64,000 bases of DNA from assembly GCF_001425485.1 (NCBI RefSeq), contig NZ_LMQW01000053.1, positions 125,312 through 189,311 of the forward strand, given 5' to 3'. Below the pieces are notes generated by a model. It was given only the letters and a program-made list of their open reading frames with translations, did no database searches and was not told the origin of the DNA. Positions 31,296-39,685 of the stretch are shown in pieces. Both the position numbers and the translations under genes were made by a program. This DNA is from Aureimonas sp. Leaf427. Its GTDB lineage: Bacteria; Pseudomonadota; Alphaproteobacteria; Rhizobiales; Rhizobiaceae. Within the stretch, counting starts at the first letter, position 1, and every line of letters begins with the position of its first letter.

Positions 31296-31525
31296 GCCGG
31301 TCGGTCTACGTTTTGCGCGACGGGAAGCTCGTCGAGAAGTCCAAGGCCCTCCGATCGGACGGGCCTTTTTTCATGCGCGACATCGATCCCTACGAGAGCC
31401 CGATCACGGGCGAGACGATCACGTCGCGTTCCCAGCGCCGCGAGGAAATGAAGCGTCACGACTGCATCGACGCCCGCGACCTCAAAGGCACGCTCCTCGC
31501 CAACGGCAAGAGACATCGAGGCTGA
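31292..31525 (+). CDS. Small conserved phage protein between portal and scaffold
   Basis: A 77-residue protein starting with GTG on the portal stop. The pattern SVYVLRDGKLVEK ... PYESPITGETITSRSQRREEMKRHDC is the layout of small proteins often found after podovirus portals (display-type N terminus, then SR-x-RREEMKRH). An intrinsic-terminator-like hairpin lies inside it. Function unknown. Confidence 0.7.
   Translation: MSRSVYVLRDGKLVEKSKALRSDGPFFMRDIDPYESPITGETITSRSQRREEMKRHDCIDARDLKGTLLANGKRHRG
31343..31371 (+). terminator. Terminator-like hairpin inside a coding gene
   Basis: AAGGCCC and GGGCCTT flank an 11-base loop and run into TTTTTT, all inside the 77-residue gene after the portal. 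It could reduce transcription of scaffold and capsid unless antitermination is active. Confidence 0.55.
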
Positions 31526-31527
31526 CC

Positions 31528-32688
31528 ATGACCCTGAAGACCACGACCGCGCTCGGCGCGGGTTCGATCGCGTTCGCTGCCGGCGCACAGGCGCCCTTCG
31601 GCTTCGGGCACCGCCCGCGCTTCTTCTTCCAGGCGCCCGGCGAGGGCGGCGGCGATGCGGGCGGGGATGGTGGTGCGGACACGGGCGGCGACGCGGGCGG
31701 CGATAACGACGTCACGGTCGACAGCGCTTTGACCGAAGCCTTCGCCGAGATCGCCGCCGGCCAGTCAGACACCAATTCCGACACGACGACCGCGCGCCCT
31801 GACGCCGCTGCGGCCGAGGTCGCCAAGAACCCCAACGAGACGCCCGCCGCCGCAACTGACCAGGCCGCCGCGACGCCCGATCGTTGGACCGCAGAGGAAC
31901 AGGCCGAGTTCGCCAAGCTCCCGCCGGAGGCGAAAGCCCTCGTCGAGAAGAAGGTCGCCGCGATCGAGGCCGACTACCAGCAGAAGGCAGAGGGCAGCGC
32001 GGAGGCGGTGAAGCTCGCCGAGGAGGTTCGATCCGTCGTCGATGCCGACTTCCAGCGCAAGCTGGACGAGAGCGGAATGACGGTCGGGCAGGGGGTGAAG
32101 TACCTCGCCGACCTCGAACGCTTCGCCAACAGCCGGCCGGCGGAATATCTCGCCTTCGTGGCCCAGCACGTCCAGAAGATGGGCGTGGACGTCATGAAGG
32201 TGCTGGGGCTCTCGGGCGCCCAGCCGGCGGCAGGCGACGACGCCTTCCAGGACCCGCGTGTCGGGCAGCTCGAAGAGCGGCTCGGCAGCCTCACGACACA
32301 GATGCGTGAGGACGCCCAGCGGCGCGCCCTGGACGCGGCGGGACAGACCATCGCCGGGTTCCGGGACGCCAAGGATGCGTCGGGCAATCCTCTTCGCCCG
32401 CACTTCGCGGACGTCGAGAACGACATGGCGGCGCTGATCCGCGCCAATCCGAAGATGGACCTCGACAAGGCGTACGAGGCCGCCGTCTGGAGCAATCCGG
32501 CGGTGCGCACGAGGCTGCAGGAGGCCGATCGGGCGGCGGCGGCTCAGAAGGCTCGGGACGATGCGGCGGCGGCTCAGAAGGCCATCCGCTCCAACGTGCG
32601 TCCCGGCACGCGCTCCATGCGCCCGTCGCAGCAGGTCGACACGGTCGACGACGCCGTGGATCAGGCTTTCGCCGAAATCAAACGATAA
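31528..32688 (+). CDS. Scaffolding protein
   Basis: A 386-residue acidic, helical protein just before the capsid gene. The N-terminal region has a low-complexity GGD repeat (about residues 35-60), then coiled segments (FAKLPPEAKALVEKKVAAIEADYQQKAEG). The C terminus is basic (SNVRPGTRSMRPSQQ), as required for capsid contact. It directs prohead assembly and is later lost. Order and composition support this. Confidence 0.8.
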   Translation: MTLKTTTALGAGSIAFAAGAQAPFGFGHRPRFFFQAPGEGGGDAGGDGGADTGGDAGGDNDVTVDSALTEAFAEIAAGQSDTNSDTTTARPDAAAAEVAKNPNETPAAATDQAAATPDRWTAEEQAEFAKLPPEAKALVEKKVAAIEADYQQKAEGSAEAVKLAEEVRSVVDADFQRKLDESGMTVGQGVKYLADLERFANSRPAEYLAFVAQHVQKMGVDVMKVLGLSGAQPAAGDDAFQDPRVGQLEERLGSLTTQMREDAQRRALDAAGQTIAGFRDAKDASGNPLRPHFADVENDMAALIRANPKMDLDKAYEAAVWSNPAVRTRLQEADRAAAAQKARDDAAAAQKAIRSNVRPGTRSMRPSQQVDTVDDAVDQAFAEIKR

Positions 32689-32700
32689 GGAGCCAATACA

Positions 32701-33681
32701 GTGGCAGCACTTTCTTCCGACGTGCGCGCGCAGCTCGTCGCGCTCACGATCTCCAAGTACAAGCGCAAGTTCTACGACAACATCCTCGGCTCCAACATGC
32801 TGTTGGCGACGCTGGACAAGAAGGGCAGGGTCACGTCGGTCGACGGCGGCAACGACATCCGTGGTCAGATCATCATGGATACCGAGCTGTTCGCCTGGTA
32901 CGAGGGCACCGACCCCCTGACCCGTGCGCAGAAGAAGACGATCGGCGACGCCGCCTATTCGCCTGCGCAGGCCGCCGCCTCGATCACCCTGACGGGTGAG
33001 GAGACGGCCAAGAACAACGGCGAGGCCGCGATCAAGAAGCTGATGCGCGGCAAGGTCATGAACGCCGAGAACACGCTGAAGACGAAGATCAACGACGCGC
33101 TCTATCGCGACGGCTCGGTCCCGAAGTCCTTTGTCGGCCTCGACGCGATCGTCGCCGCCGATCCGACCACGGGCACGGTCGGCGGCGTGAATGCCGCGGC
33201 GAACGTCTGGTGGCGCAACAAGACGCTGACCGTGACCCTGACGGGCGCGGCCAATGCCGACGAGCGCTATCGCCGTCTGAAGCAGGGCATGAACACGCTC
33301 TACCGCAAGACGTCGAACGGCACCGAAAAGCCCGACATCATCACCCTCGACGACGAGACCTTCGGCACGTTCGAGGACGGGCTTCAGGAGAACCAGCGCT
33401 ACACGGACGCCGGAGCCGCCAAGCTCGGCTTCGAGGCTTATCGCTTCAAGGGCGCCTCGGTCGTCTCCGAAAGCGACGGCTCGGCGCACCCGACGAACGG
33501 CGGCTTCATGCTGAACACGGACTATCTGAACCTCGAATATTACGAGGGTCGCGGGTTCGAGCCGCTGGACCTGCCCGAAAGCACGCCGGACCTCGACGCG
33601 GTGACGAAGCACATCGCCTTCATGGGCGCGCTCACCTGCTACAACCGGAGCCGGCAGGCGCGCCTCGTCGTCGTCCGCTAA
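32701..33681 (+). CDS. Major capsid protein
   Basis: A 326-residue protein with a GTG start and AAGGAG at 32688-32693. It has KYKRKFYDNILGSNMLLATL, a long IKKLMRGKVMNAENTLKTKIND helix and GGFMLNTDYLNLEYYEGRGF, compatible with an HK97-type fold as in podovirus capsids. Position after the scaffold and before a strong terminator supports it. It builds the head shell. Confidence 0.85.
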   Translation: MAALSSDVRAQLVALTISKYKRKFYDNILGSNMLLATLDKKGRVTSVDGGNDIRGQIIMDTELFAWYEGTDPLTRAQKKTIGDAAYSPAQAAASITLTGEETAKNNGEAAIKKLMRGKVMNAENTLKTKINDALYRDGSVPKSFVGLDAIVAADPTTGTVGGVNAAANVWWRNKTLTVTLTGAANADERYRRLKQGMNTLYRKTSNGTEKPDIITLDDETFGTFEDGLQENQRYTDAGAAKLGFEAYRFKGASVVSESDGSAHPTNGGFMLNTDYLNLEYYEGRGFEPLDLPESTPDLDAVTKHIAFMGALTCYNRSRQARLVVVR

Positions 33682-33727
33682 GCCGGACCGATCCGACCCT
33701 TCTTTGCAGAAAACGCAAAGAACTCTC

Positions 33728-33759
33728 AGCCGCCGCGGGGCCTCTCGCGGCGGCTTTTT
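33728..33759 (+). terminator. Terminator after the capsid gene
   Basis: AGCCGCCGCG and CGCGGCGGCT flank an eight-base loop and run into TTTTT. It would keep capsid transcript levels high relative to the downstream genes. Confidence 0.82.
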
Positions 33760-33785
33760 CACGCGCTCCAGCCAAAGGCGAACCC

Positions 33786-34430
33786 ATGAGCAACCCGAAA
33801 TTCTACGACCGCGCCACCGACACCGGCCAGACCGGCGAGGACGGCAAGGCCGTCTATCGGCTCGCGACCTACTTCCTCTATCAGGTCGACGCCAACAACA
33901 CGGTCGATCGCGAGGCCCGGCAGGAGGACTTCGACCGCTTCCCGGTCGAGTACGGCGTCTACGACCGCACGCGCCAGCCGGACGCGGACGGCTTCCCGCT
34001 CGCCGCCTGGCCCGGCATCAACGCGGCCGACCGGCAGGGCCTTGCCGATCGCGGCATCTTCACCGTCGAGAAGCTGGCGGCGACCGACATGGCGCGGGCG
34101 CCGAGCGATCTGCGCGAGGCGCAGGAGAAGGCGAAGGCCTTCCTCGCCAAGACCAGCTCGGACGGGCCTAAGCTCGCAGCGCGCATCGCCGAGCTGGAAG
34201 ACGAGAATGCCGGCCTCCTCGACCAGATCGCCGACATGAAGAGCGCGATCGACGACCTGAAGAGCGATGCGCAGGCGCCCAAGCTCGCAGCGCAGGTCGA
34301 AAAGCTGAAGGGCGAGGCCGAAGCCCTCCAGGGTGAAAAGAGCAAGCTGGCCGACGAGATCGCTGGCCTGCGCACCGCAAACGAGACCCTGACCAAGGAC
34401 CTCGCCGCGGCCAAGAAGCCGGCGCGCTGA
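33786..34430 (+). CDS. Coiled-coil head-associated protein
   Basis: A 214-residue protein. The N-terminal 110 residues are globular (YFLYQVDANNTVDREARQEDF); the C-terminal half is a long coiled coil (LAARIAELEDENAGLLDQIAD ... [18 protein letters not shown]). It lies between capsid and connector genes. Possibly a decoration or neck protein; no exact family recognised. Confidence 0.6.
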   Translation: MSNPKFYDRATDTGQTGEDGKAVYRLATYFLYQVDANNTVDREARQEDFDRFPVEYGVYDRTRQPDADGFPLAAWPGINAADRQGLADRGIFTVEKLAATDMARAPSDLREAQEKAKAFLAKTSSDGPKLAARIAELEDENAGLLDQIADMKSAIDDLKSDAQAPKLAAQVEKLKGEAEALQGEKSKLADEIAGLRTANETLTKDLAAAKKPAR

Positions 34431-34434
34431 TCCG

Positions 34435-34830
34435 ATGGCGTCGGTCCTGGATCTCGTCAAGGCGGCGGCGGTCCGCCTTCAGCTGCCGACGCCATCGACC
34501 GCGATCGGCAACGCCGATCCCTTCACCGCCCAGATCCTCGGTGCTCTCTTCGCCAGCGCGGACGAACTTCTGGACCGCTATCCTGTGAACCGGCTCCTGC
34601 CGGATCGTGCTTGGGCGAAGGCGGCGGACGGCACGGTCAAGCCGGCGCCGACGATCGACACCGACGTCGTGATGATCGACGAGGGGCTGATCAAATCCGC
34701 CATCCTCTGGCGCTGGCGCTCCGACAACGGCTTCGACTACGCCGAGGATTTCCGCACGGTCGAAGAACGGCTGTCCCGGCTGGGGCTGGCCTATACCAAG
34801 ACGCAGCGCGGGGATGCGATCCAGCTATGA
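34435..34830 (+). CDS. Head-tail connector protein
   Basis: A 131-residue helical protein starting ASVLDLVKAAAVRLQLPTPS with DEGLIKSAILWRWRSDNGFDYAEDF later. Small helical proteins at this place in podoviruses (P22 gp4-like in role) form the ring below the portal. It ends on an ATGA overlap with the next gene. Assignment is by position and fold type. Confidence 0.65.
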   Translation: MASVLDLVKAAAVRLQLPTPSTAIGNADPFTAQILGALFASADELLDRYPVNRLLPDRAWAKAADGTVKPAPTIDTDVVMIDEGLIKSAILWRWRSDNGFDYAEDFRTVEERLSRLGLAYTKTQRGDAIQL

Positions 34831-36353
34831 GGCAGCCGCTCGTCCGTCGCAGCAATCCCGGCATGGCCCGCGTCACGCCGATCTCTCTGCCGGCACCCTT
34901 CGGCGGCATCAATGCCTCCGACAGTCTGGCCGGCGGCATGCAGCCCTTCGAAGCGATCGACCTCGTGAACTGGTCGCCGGTCGAAGGGGCCGTCGAGACA
35001 CGGCCGGGCTACCGGATCGCGGTGGATCTCGGGACGGCTGCGCCTGTGCCGTTCCTCCATGCCTTCGACGAAGGGCAGACGGCGACGATCGCGGCCTCGG
35101 GCGGCAAGCTCTTCAAGATCACGGGCGACGTTCCTGCCGCCCTGCAGCTGGGCAGCGGTTTCAACTCGGACGTCTGGCGGCCGGCGGTGCTCGGCGGCCG
35201 GCTCCATCTGGTGAACGGCACGGACGCGCCGCGCTCGGTCCTCGGCTCCGCACTGGTGACGCCGGCATGGACCGGCCCGGCCGACATCACGAAACTTTTC
35301 CGGGTGCGCGCCCATGCCAACCGGCTCTTCTTCGCCGAGCGCGGCTCGTCCTCGTTCTGGTATGGCAATCTTGCCTCGATCCAAGGGGCGCTGACGAGCT
35401 TCGATCTCTCCGGTGTTGGCTCGCGCGGCGGCTCGATCGAGGACATCGCCGTCATCACGCCGGACGGCGGCCGGTCCGGCGACGACGACGCCATCGTCTT
35501 CTTCATGTCCTCGGGCGAGGCGATCATGTATCGCGGCTCGAATCCCGGCGACGCCGCGGCCTGGGCGCGCGTCGGCGTCTTCACCGCGACGCGGCCGATC
35601 GCGTCCGAGACCTTCGGCGGCGACGTGCTCACCGTCTCGGCGGACGGCTATGCCGAACTCTCCCGCCTCCTGCCGTCCGGCCGCTCGCCGGTCGCCGGCT
35701 TCGGGACGAAGATCGGGCGGCTGGCGGCGAGCGCCATCGCCCGCTTCGGCCGGAACCCAGGCTGGCAGCTCCTCTACGATCCGCGTTCGCGTCTCGTTCT
35801 GATCCACATTCCGCAGACCTCGCGCTTTGCCGAGCAGCACGTCATGAGCGTGGCGACGGGAGCCTGGGGCCGCTGGCGGGATCTTCCGGCCTCGTCCTGG
35901 GGCCATATCGGCGACGACCTCGCCTTCGGCACGATGGACGGCAAGATCGCCCGCATGACCGGCGCCTCCGATCTCGGCCGGCCCATCGTCGCGGTCGGGC
36001 AGGGGAGTTGGCAGACGATGGGGCTCGCGGGCCGGCGCAAGCGCGTCACCAGTGTCCGGCCCATCGTCACGTCGCAGGTCAGCCCGTTCGTCACGCCGCT
36101 TCTCGGCGTCGATTTCAAGGAACCGCGCAGGGGCGTGGCGATCCAGTCGGCCGAAAGCGCCGATATCGGCCGCTGGGACCAAAGCGTCTGGGATCGGGCG
36201 GTCTGGGGCGGTGCCGATCGCGTCACGACCGAATTGCAGGGGGTCGGCGGCGTCGGCGACTTCCTGTCGGTCGGGCTGCGGGCGGACACGCGGGCCGGCG
36301 CGGTGCGCTGGCTTTCCACGACGCTGACGATCGAGGCGGGCGGGCTGGCATGA
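34827..36353 (+). CDS. Head completion or tail hub protein, propeller-like
   Basis: A 508-residue beta-rich protein with repeated blades (LHLVNGTDAPRSVLG, NRLFFAERGSSSFWYG, AIVFFMSSGEAIMYRG, LIHIPQTSRFAEQHV). This resembles phage stabilisation proteins of the P22 gp10 kind and related packaged-DNA stabilisers. It begins RQPLVRRSNPGMARVTPISLPAP. It probably seals the packaged head and carries the tail spike. Confidence 0.72.
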   Translation: MRQPLVRRSNPGMARVTPISLPAPFGGINASDSLAGGMQPFEAIDLVNWSPVEGAVETRPGYRIAVDLGTAAPVPFLHAFDEGQTATIAASGGKLFKITGDVPAALQLGSGFNSDVWRPAVLGGRLHLVNGTDAPRSVLGSALVTPAWTGPADITKLFRVRAHANRLFFAERGSSSFWYGNLASIQGALTSFDLSGVGSRGGSIEDIAVITPDGGRSGDDDAIVFFMSSGEAIMYRGSNPGDAAAWARVGVFTATRPIASETFGGDVLTVSADGYAELSRLLPSGRSPVAGFGTKIGRLAASAIARFGRNPGWQLLYDPRSRLVLIHIPQTSRFAEQHVMSVATGAWGRWRDLPASSWGHIGDDLAFGTMDGKIARMTGASDLGRPIVAVGQGSWQTMGLAGRRKRVTSVRPIVTSQVSPFVTPLLGVDFKEPRRGVAIQSAESADIGRWDQSVWDRAVWGGADRVTTELQGVGGVGDFLSVGLRADTRAGAVRWLSTTLTIEAGGLA

Positions 36354-36778
36354 CCTATCGCATCCTCTTCGGCGAAAACGCCCTCGTGGCGGACTGGATC
36401 GCGGCCCAGATCGCGGACCGGCCCGACCTCGAAGACGCCGTCGCCTTCGGCGCCGTGCGCGATGACATGCTGATCGGGGGCCTCGCCTTCACCGAGTTCC
36501 GGGGGACTGACGTGCGCGTCACCGTTGCCGGCTACGGGCCATGGATGACGCGCCGGCTCCTTCGGGTCGGCTGCACCTACGCCTTCGTCGATCTCGGCTG
36601 CCGGCGCATGACCTCGCTGATCAAGCGGACGAACAAGGCCTCGCGGACGCTCTGCGAGCGCATCGGCTTCAAGCTTGAAGGAACGCATCCGCAGACCTTC
36701 GAGGATGGTGGAACGGCGCTCTCCTACGGGATGACGCGCGACAAATGCAGATGGTTGGAAGGGGCAGCCCGTGGGTAA
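36350..36778 (+). CDS. GNAT-type acetyltransferase within the head operon
   Basis: A 142-residue protein with the GNAT layout: ILFGENALVADWIAAQIADRP, then RRLLRVGCTYAFVDLGCRRMTSLIKRTNKASRTLCERIGFKLEGTHP. The NKASRTLCERIGFKLEG part is the typical last strand and helix of RimI/RimJ-like acetyltransferases. It overlaps both structural neighbours, so it is made with virion proteins. It may acetylate a virion or host protein; substrate unknown. Confidence 0.8.
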   Translation: MTYRILFGENALVADWIAAQIADRPDLEDAVAFGAVRDDMLIGGLAFTEFRGTDVRVTVAGYGPWMTRRLLRVGCTYAFVDLGCRRMTSLIKRTNKASRTLCERIGFKLEGTHPQTFEDGGTALSYGMTRDKCRWLEGAARG

Positions 36779-37898
36779 GAAGACACCGAAGGCGCCGGAC
36801 CCGGCCGCGACCATCGCGGCTCAGACGGCCGCCAACAAGGAGGCGATCACCGAGAGCGCACGCGTCAACGCCGTCGACCAGTATGGCCCGTCCGGCTCCA
36901 CGACCTATCAGCGGGGCGCCGACGGCGTGCCGATCTCGCAGACCGTGTCCCTGACGCCGACCGGTCAGGCGACCTACGATCAGCAGGAGAAGATCGCGGC
37001 CGGGCTGACGGACAAGGCGGCGACGCTGGCGGACCGCATTCCGACAGGCCCGATGGACCTGTCCAAATTGCCGACCCGGCAAACCAGCCTTTCCACCTCC
37101 GGTCTGCCCGCGATCCAGGGCGTCGGCGACTTCGGGGCGGATGCGCAGCGGACGCAGGACGCCACCTTCCAGAAGGCCCAAGCGCTCTTGAAGCCGGGCC
37201 AGCAGCTCGACCGATCGCGCCTCGAACAGCAGCTCTCCGATCGCGGCATCCCCCTCGACAGCGCGGCGGGCCAAGCCGAGCTGACCCGCATGGAGGCCTC
37301 GCAGTCGGAGGCGAACAACCGCGCAGCCTACGACGCGGTCGCGGCCGGCGGCGCCGAGCAGTCGCGTCTCTTCGGCCTGTCGTCCGCCGCGCGCGGGCAG
37401 CTTTTCGGCGAGGGGCTGACCGGCGCGAACTTCACCAACGACCAGCGCACGTCCGCGCTTCAGGAAGCGCTCACGCTGCGCAACCAGGACTTCAACGAGG
37501 CGTCCGCCCTTCTCCAGGGTGCTCCGGTCATGGGCACGCCGGGCTTCATGAACACGCCGACCTACAACATGCAGCCGACCGACGTCGCCGGCATCACCCA
37601 GCAGGGCTTCCAGAACAGGCTTCAGGCGTCGCAGGCGAACAACCCGATGGCGGGTCTCTTCGGCCTCGGCTCGGCGGCGATCACGAAATGGTCGGACCGG
37701 CGTCTGAAGCGCGATCTCGTCCCGCTTGGCACCGGCTGGCGCGGGCTGCCGCTTTACCTGTTCAAATACGTCTGGGGCGGCGCGCACGAGATCGGCGTCA
37801 TGGCGCAGGACGTCGCCCGCGTCATGCCGGCGGCGGTCATTCGCTCTGCCAGCGGGCTTCTGGCGGTCGACTACGGCAAGCTGCGCGAGGCGCCATGA
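36771..37898 (+). CDS. Virion protein with S74 self-cleaving chaperone domain
   Basis: A 375-residue protein with a GTG start. The N-terminal part is a helical, glutamine-rich structural region. The C-terminal about 65 residues carry the S74 pattern (SDRRLKRDLVPLG, YLFKYVW, GVMAQDVARVMPAAV, LAVDYGKL) with the SD pair where intramolecular cleavage occurs. S74 domains help trimeric tail proteins fold and then leave. It is probably a tail tip or ejection-associated protein. Confidence 0.8.
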   Translation: MGKKTPKAPDPAATIAAQTAANKEAITESARVNAVDQYGPSGSTTYQRGADGVPISQTVSLTPTGQATYDQQEKIAAGLTDKAATLADRIPTGPMDLSKLPTRQTSLSTSGLPAIQGVGDFGADAQRTQDATFQKAQALLKPGQQLDRSRLEQQLSDRGIPLDSAAGQAELTRMEASQSEANNRAAYDAVAAGGAEQSRLFGLSSAARGQLFGEGLTGANFTNDQRTSALQEALTLRNQDFNEASALLQGAPVMGTPGFMNTPTYNMQPTDVAGITQQGFQNRLQASQANNPMAGLFGLGSAAITKWSDRRLKRDLVPLGTGWRGLPLYLFKYVWGGAHEIGVMAQDVARVMPAAVIRSASGLLAVDYGKLREAP

Positions 37899-39685
37899 GC
37901 AATTGGGATTGGAGCCGGTACGCGGTCGGAGGCGCGACGCGGCCGGACAGCTTCACGGGCATGCGGCCGGAGTTCAGTTCCTCGCTTCAGGCGCTCTTTG
38001 CCGCCGCTCCGCCGGAGCTCGGTCTTCAGGTCGGCTCCGGCTATCGCTCGGTCGAGCGCCAGCGCCAGCTCTGGGAAGCCTCGGACAAGAGCGGGCGGAT
38101 GGTCGCTCGTCCCGGCGGTTCCCGACACAATCACGGCGACGCGGCCGACCTCTCCGCCGCCGGTAAGCGCCTGGACAAGGCCTCGCCCGAAGCCCGGCAG
38201 TGGGTCCACGACAATGCCGAGCGCTACGGGCTGACCTTCCCGATGTCCTGGGAGCCCTGGCACATCGAACTCATCGGCGCACGCGGGACGAAGAAGGCGG
38301 AAGCCTCGCCCCTCGTCTCAGCCGTCGCCGAACAGGCCGCGCCGCGCGGTGCCGCCGCTGCCGTCGCCGGCCTGGCATCCGGCGGGCAGCCCGGCCCCGC
38401 CGCACCTCAAACGCCGCCGCCTTCAGGAGAGAGCATGGCCGCCCCGACCGTGAACATCGGCATCAAGCCGAAGCGCGACACGAAGCTTCTCGACGCCATG
38501 CTGGCGAATGCGATGCGGCAGGGATCGCAGGCGCAGAATGGCTGGGACCTCGCCGGAGCGTTGGCCCAGACTTGGGCGGCATCGAGCGAGAAAAAGGAGG
38601 CGGAGGGCGAGGAGGCGGGCGAGCTGCAGAAGCTGGTGGCGTCGCAGAACCTCGATCCCGCCTTCGCCGCCGTCGCCCAGCTCGGCGGCGATCGCGACAG
38701 TGCGGCCCAGGCGATCATGGGGCAGCAGCAGTTCCGCGCGCAGACCGCCCAGCGTGCCGAAGAGCAGGCCTGGAGGCAGGACGAGCGCGGATATCAGCGA
38801 GGCCGCGACGGCGTTGCAGACCAGCGGTGGGAGAGCCAACAGGACTATCAGCGCGGGCAAGACACGATCGCCAACCAAAGGGCAGATCGCACGCTCGACC
38901 TTCAGACGGCGAAGGCGAACCAGCCGCCGGAGCCCCCGAGCAGCGTGCGGGAATACCAGTTCGCCCAGCAGCAAGGCTTCACCGGCTCCTTCCAGGAATG
39001 GGAACAGGCGAACCGGAAGGCGGGCGCGACGAACGTCAGTGTCGGCGGGACGTCCACGAAGTTTCGCGACAAAGCCGATGAACGCATGGTCGAGCGGTTC
39101 GGAACGATCGCCGACACAGGGACCGCGGCGGCGAACGTGGCGCAGACGATCCCGGCCATGCGAGAGCTTCTGACGCAGGCGCCGACAGGACCCGTCGCCG
39201 GCCGCTTGGCCGAGCGCTTTCCGGGATTTTCCTCGGCAGGCGACGCCTTTCAGGCGACCGTCAGTCAGATCGCGCCGACCCTGCGCGTGCCGGGCTCGGG
39301 CGCCATGTCCGATCGCGACATGGACATCCTCATGTCGTCCTTCCCGAGGCTACGGAATGGCGAGGGCGCGAACGACCTGATCATGGGGGCCTTCGAGAAG
39401 AAGGCGCAGCTCAACCTCGAACGCTCCCAAGTGGCGACGGCGGCCCTACGCGGCGAGATCGACCCGGCGGAGGCGGATAAGCGGCTGCAGGCAATCGACA
39501 GCACGCCGCTTCTGGACGACGCGATGCGCGCACGTCTGGGCGGCGGAGGCGATGCGGTGGCCCCGGCCGCGGCCCCTGCCGGCGGGCCAGCGCCGGCCGC
39601 CATCGGCTCGCAAGCCGAATACGATGCCCTTCCGTCCGGTGCGACCTTCACCGCGCCCGATGGAACCATTCGAAGGAAGCCGTGA
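37895..39685 (+). CDS. Virion protein with N-terminal M15 peptidase
   Basis: A 596-residue protein. Residues about 20-130 form an M15 (D-Ala-D-Ala carboxypeptidase-type) domain: SRHNHGDAAD (His78, Asp85 as metal ligands) and EPWHIEL (His123). A linker with PAAPQTPPP is followed by helical glutamine and arginine rich segments (EYQFAQQQGFTGSFQEWEQANR). Fusion to a helical part suggests an ejected virion enzyme that opens peptidoglycan for DNA entry. Confidence 0.83.
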   Translation: MSNWDWSRYAVGGATRPDSFTGMRPEFSSSLQALFAAAPPELGLQVGSGYRSVERQRQLWEASDKSGRMVARPGGSRHNHGDAADLSAAGKRLDKASPEARQWVHDNAERYGLTFPMSWEPWHIELIGARGTKKAEASPLVSAVAEQAAPRGAAAAVAGLASGGQPGPAAPQTPPPSGESMAAPTVNIGIKPKRDTKLLDAMLANAMRQGSQAQNGWDLAGALAQTWAASSEKKEAEGEEAGELQKLVASQNLDPAFAAVAQLGGDRDSAAQAIMGQQQFRAQTAQRAEEQAWRQDERGYQRGRDGVADQRWESQQDYQRGQDTIANQRADRTLDLQTAKANQPPEPPSSVREYQFAQQQGFTGSFQEWEQANRKAGATNVSVGGTSTKFRDKADERMVERFGTIADTGTAAANVAQTIPAMRELLTQAPTGPVAGRLAERFPGFSSAGDAFQATVSQIAPTLRVPGSGAMSDRDMDILMSSFPRLRNGEGANDLIMGAFEKKAQLNLERSQVATAALRGEIDPAEADKRLQAIDSTPLLDDAMRARLGGGGDAVAPAAAPAGGPAPAAIGSQAEYDALPSGATFTAPDGTIRRKP

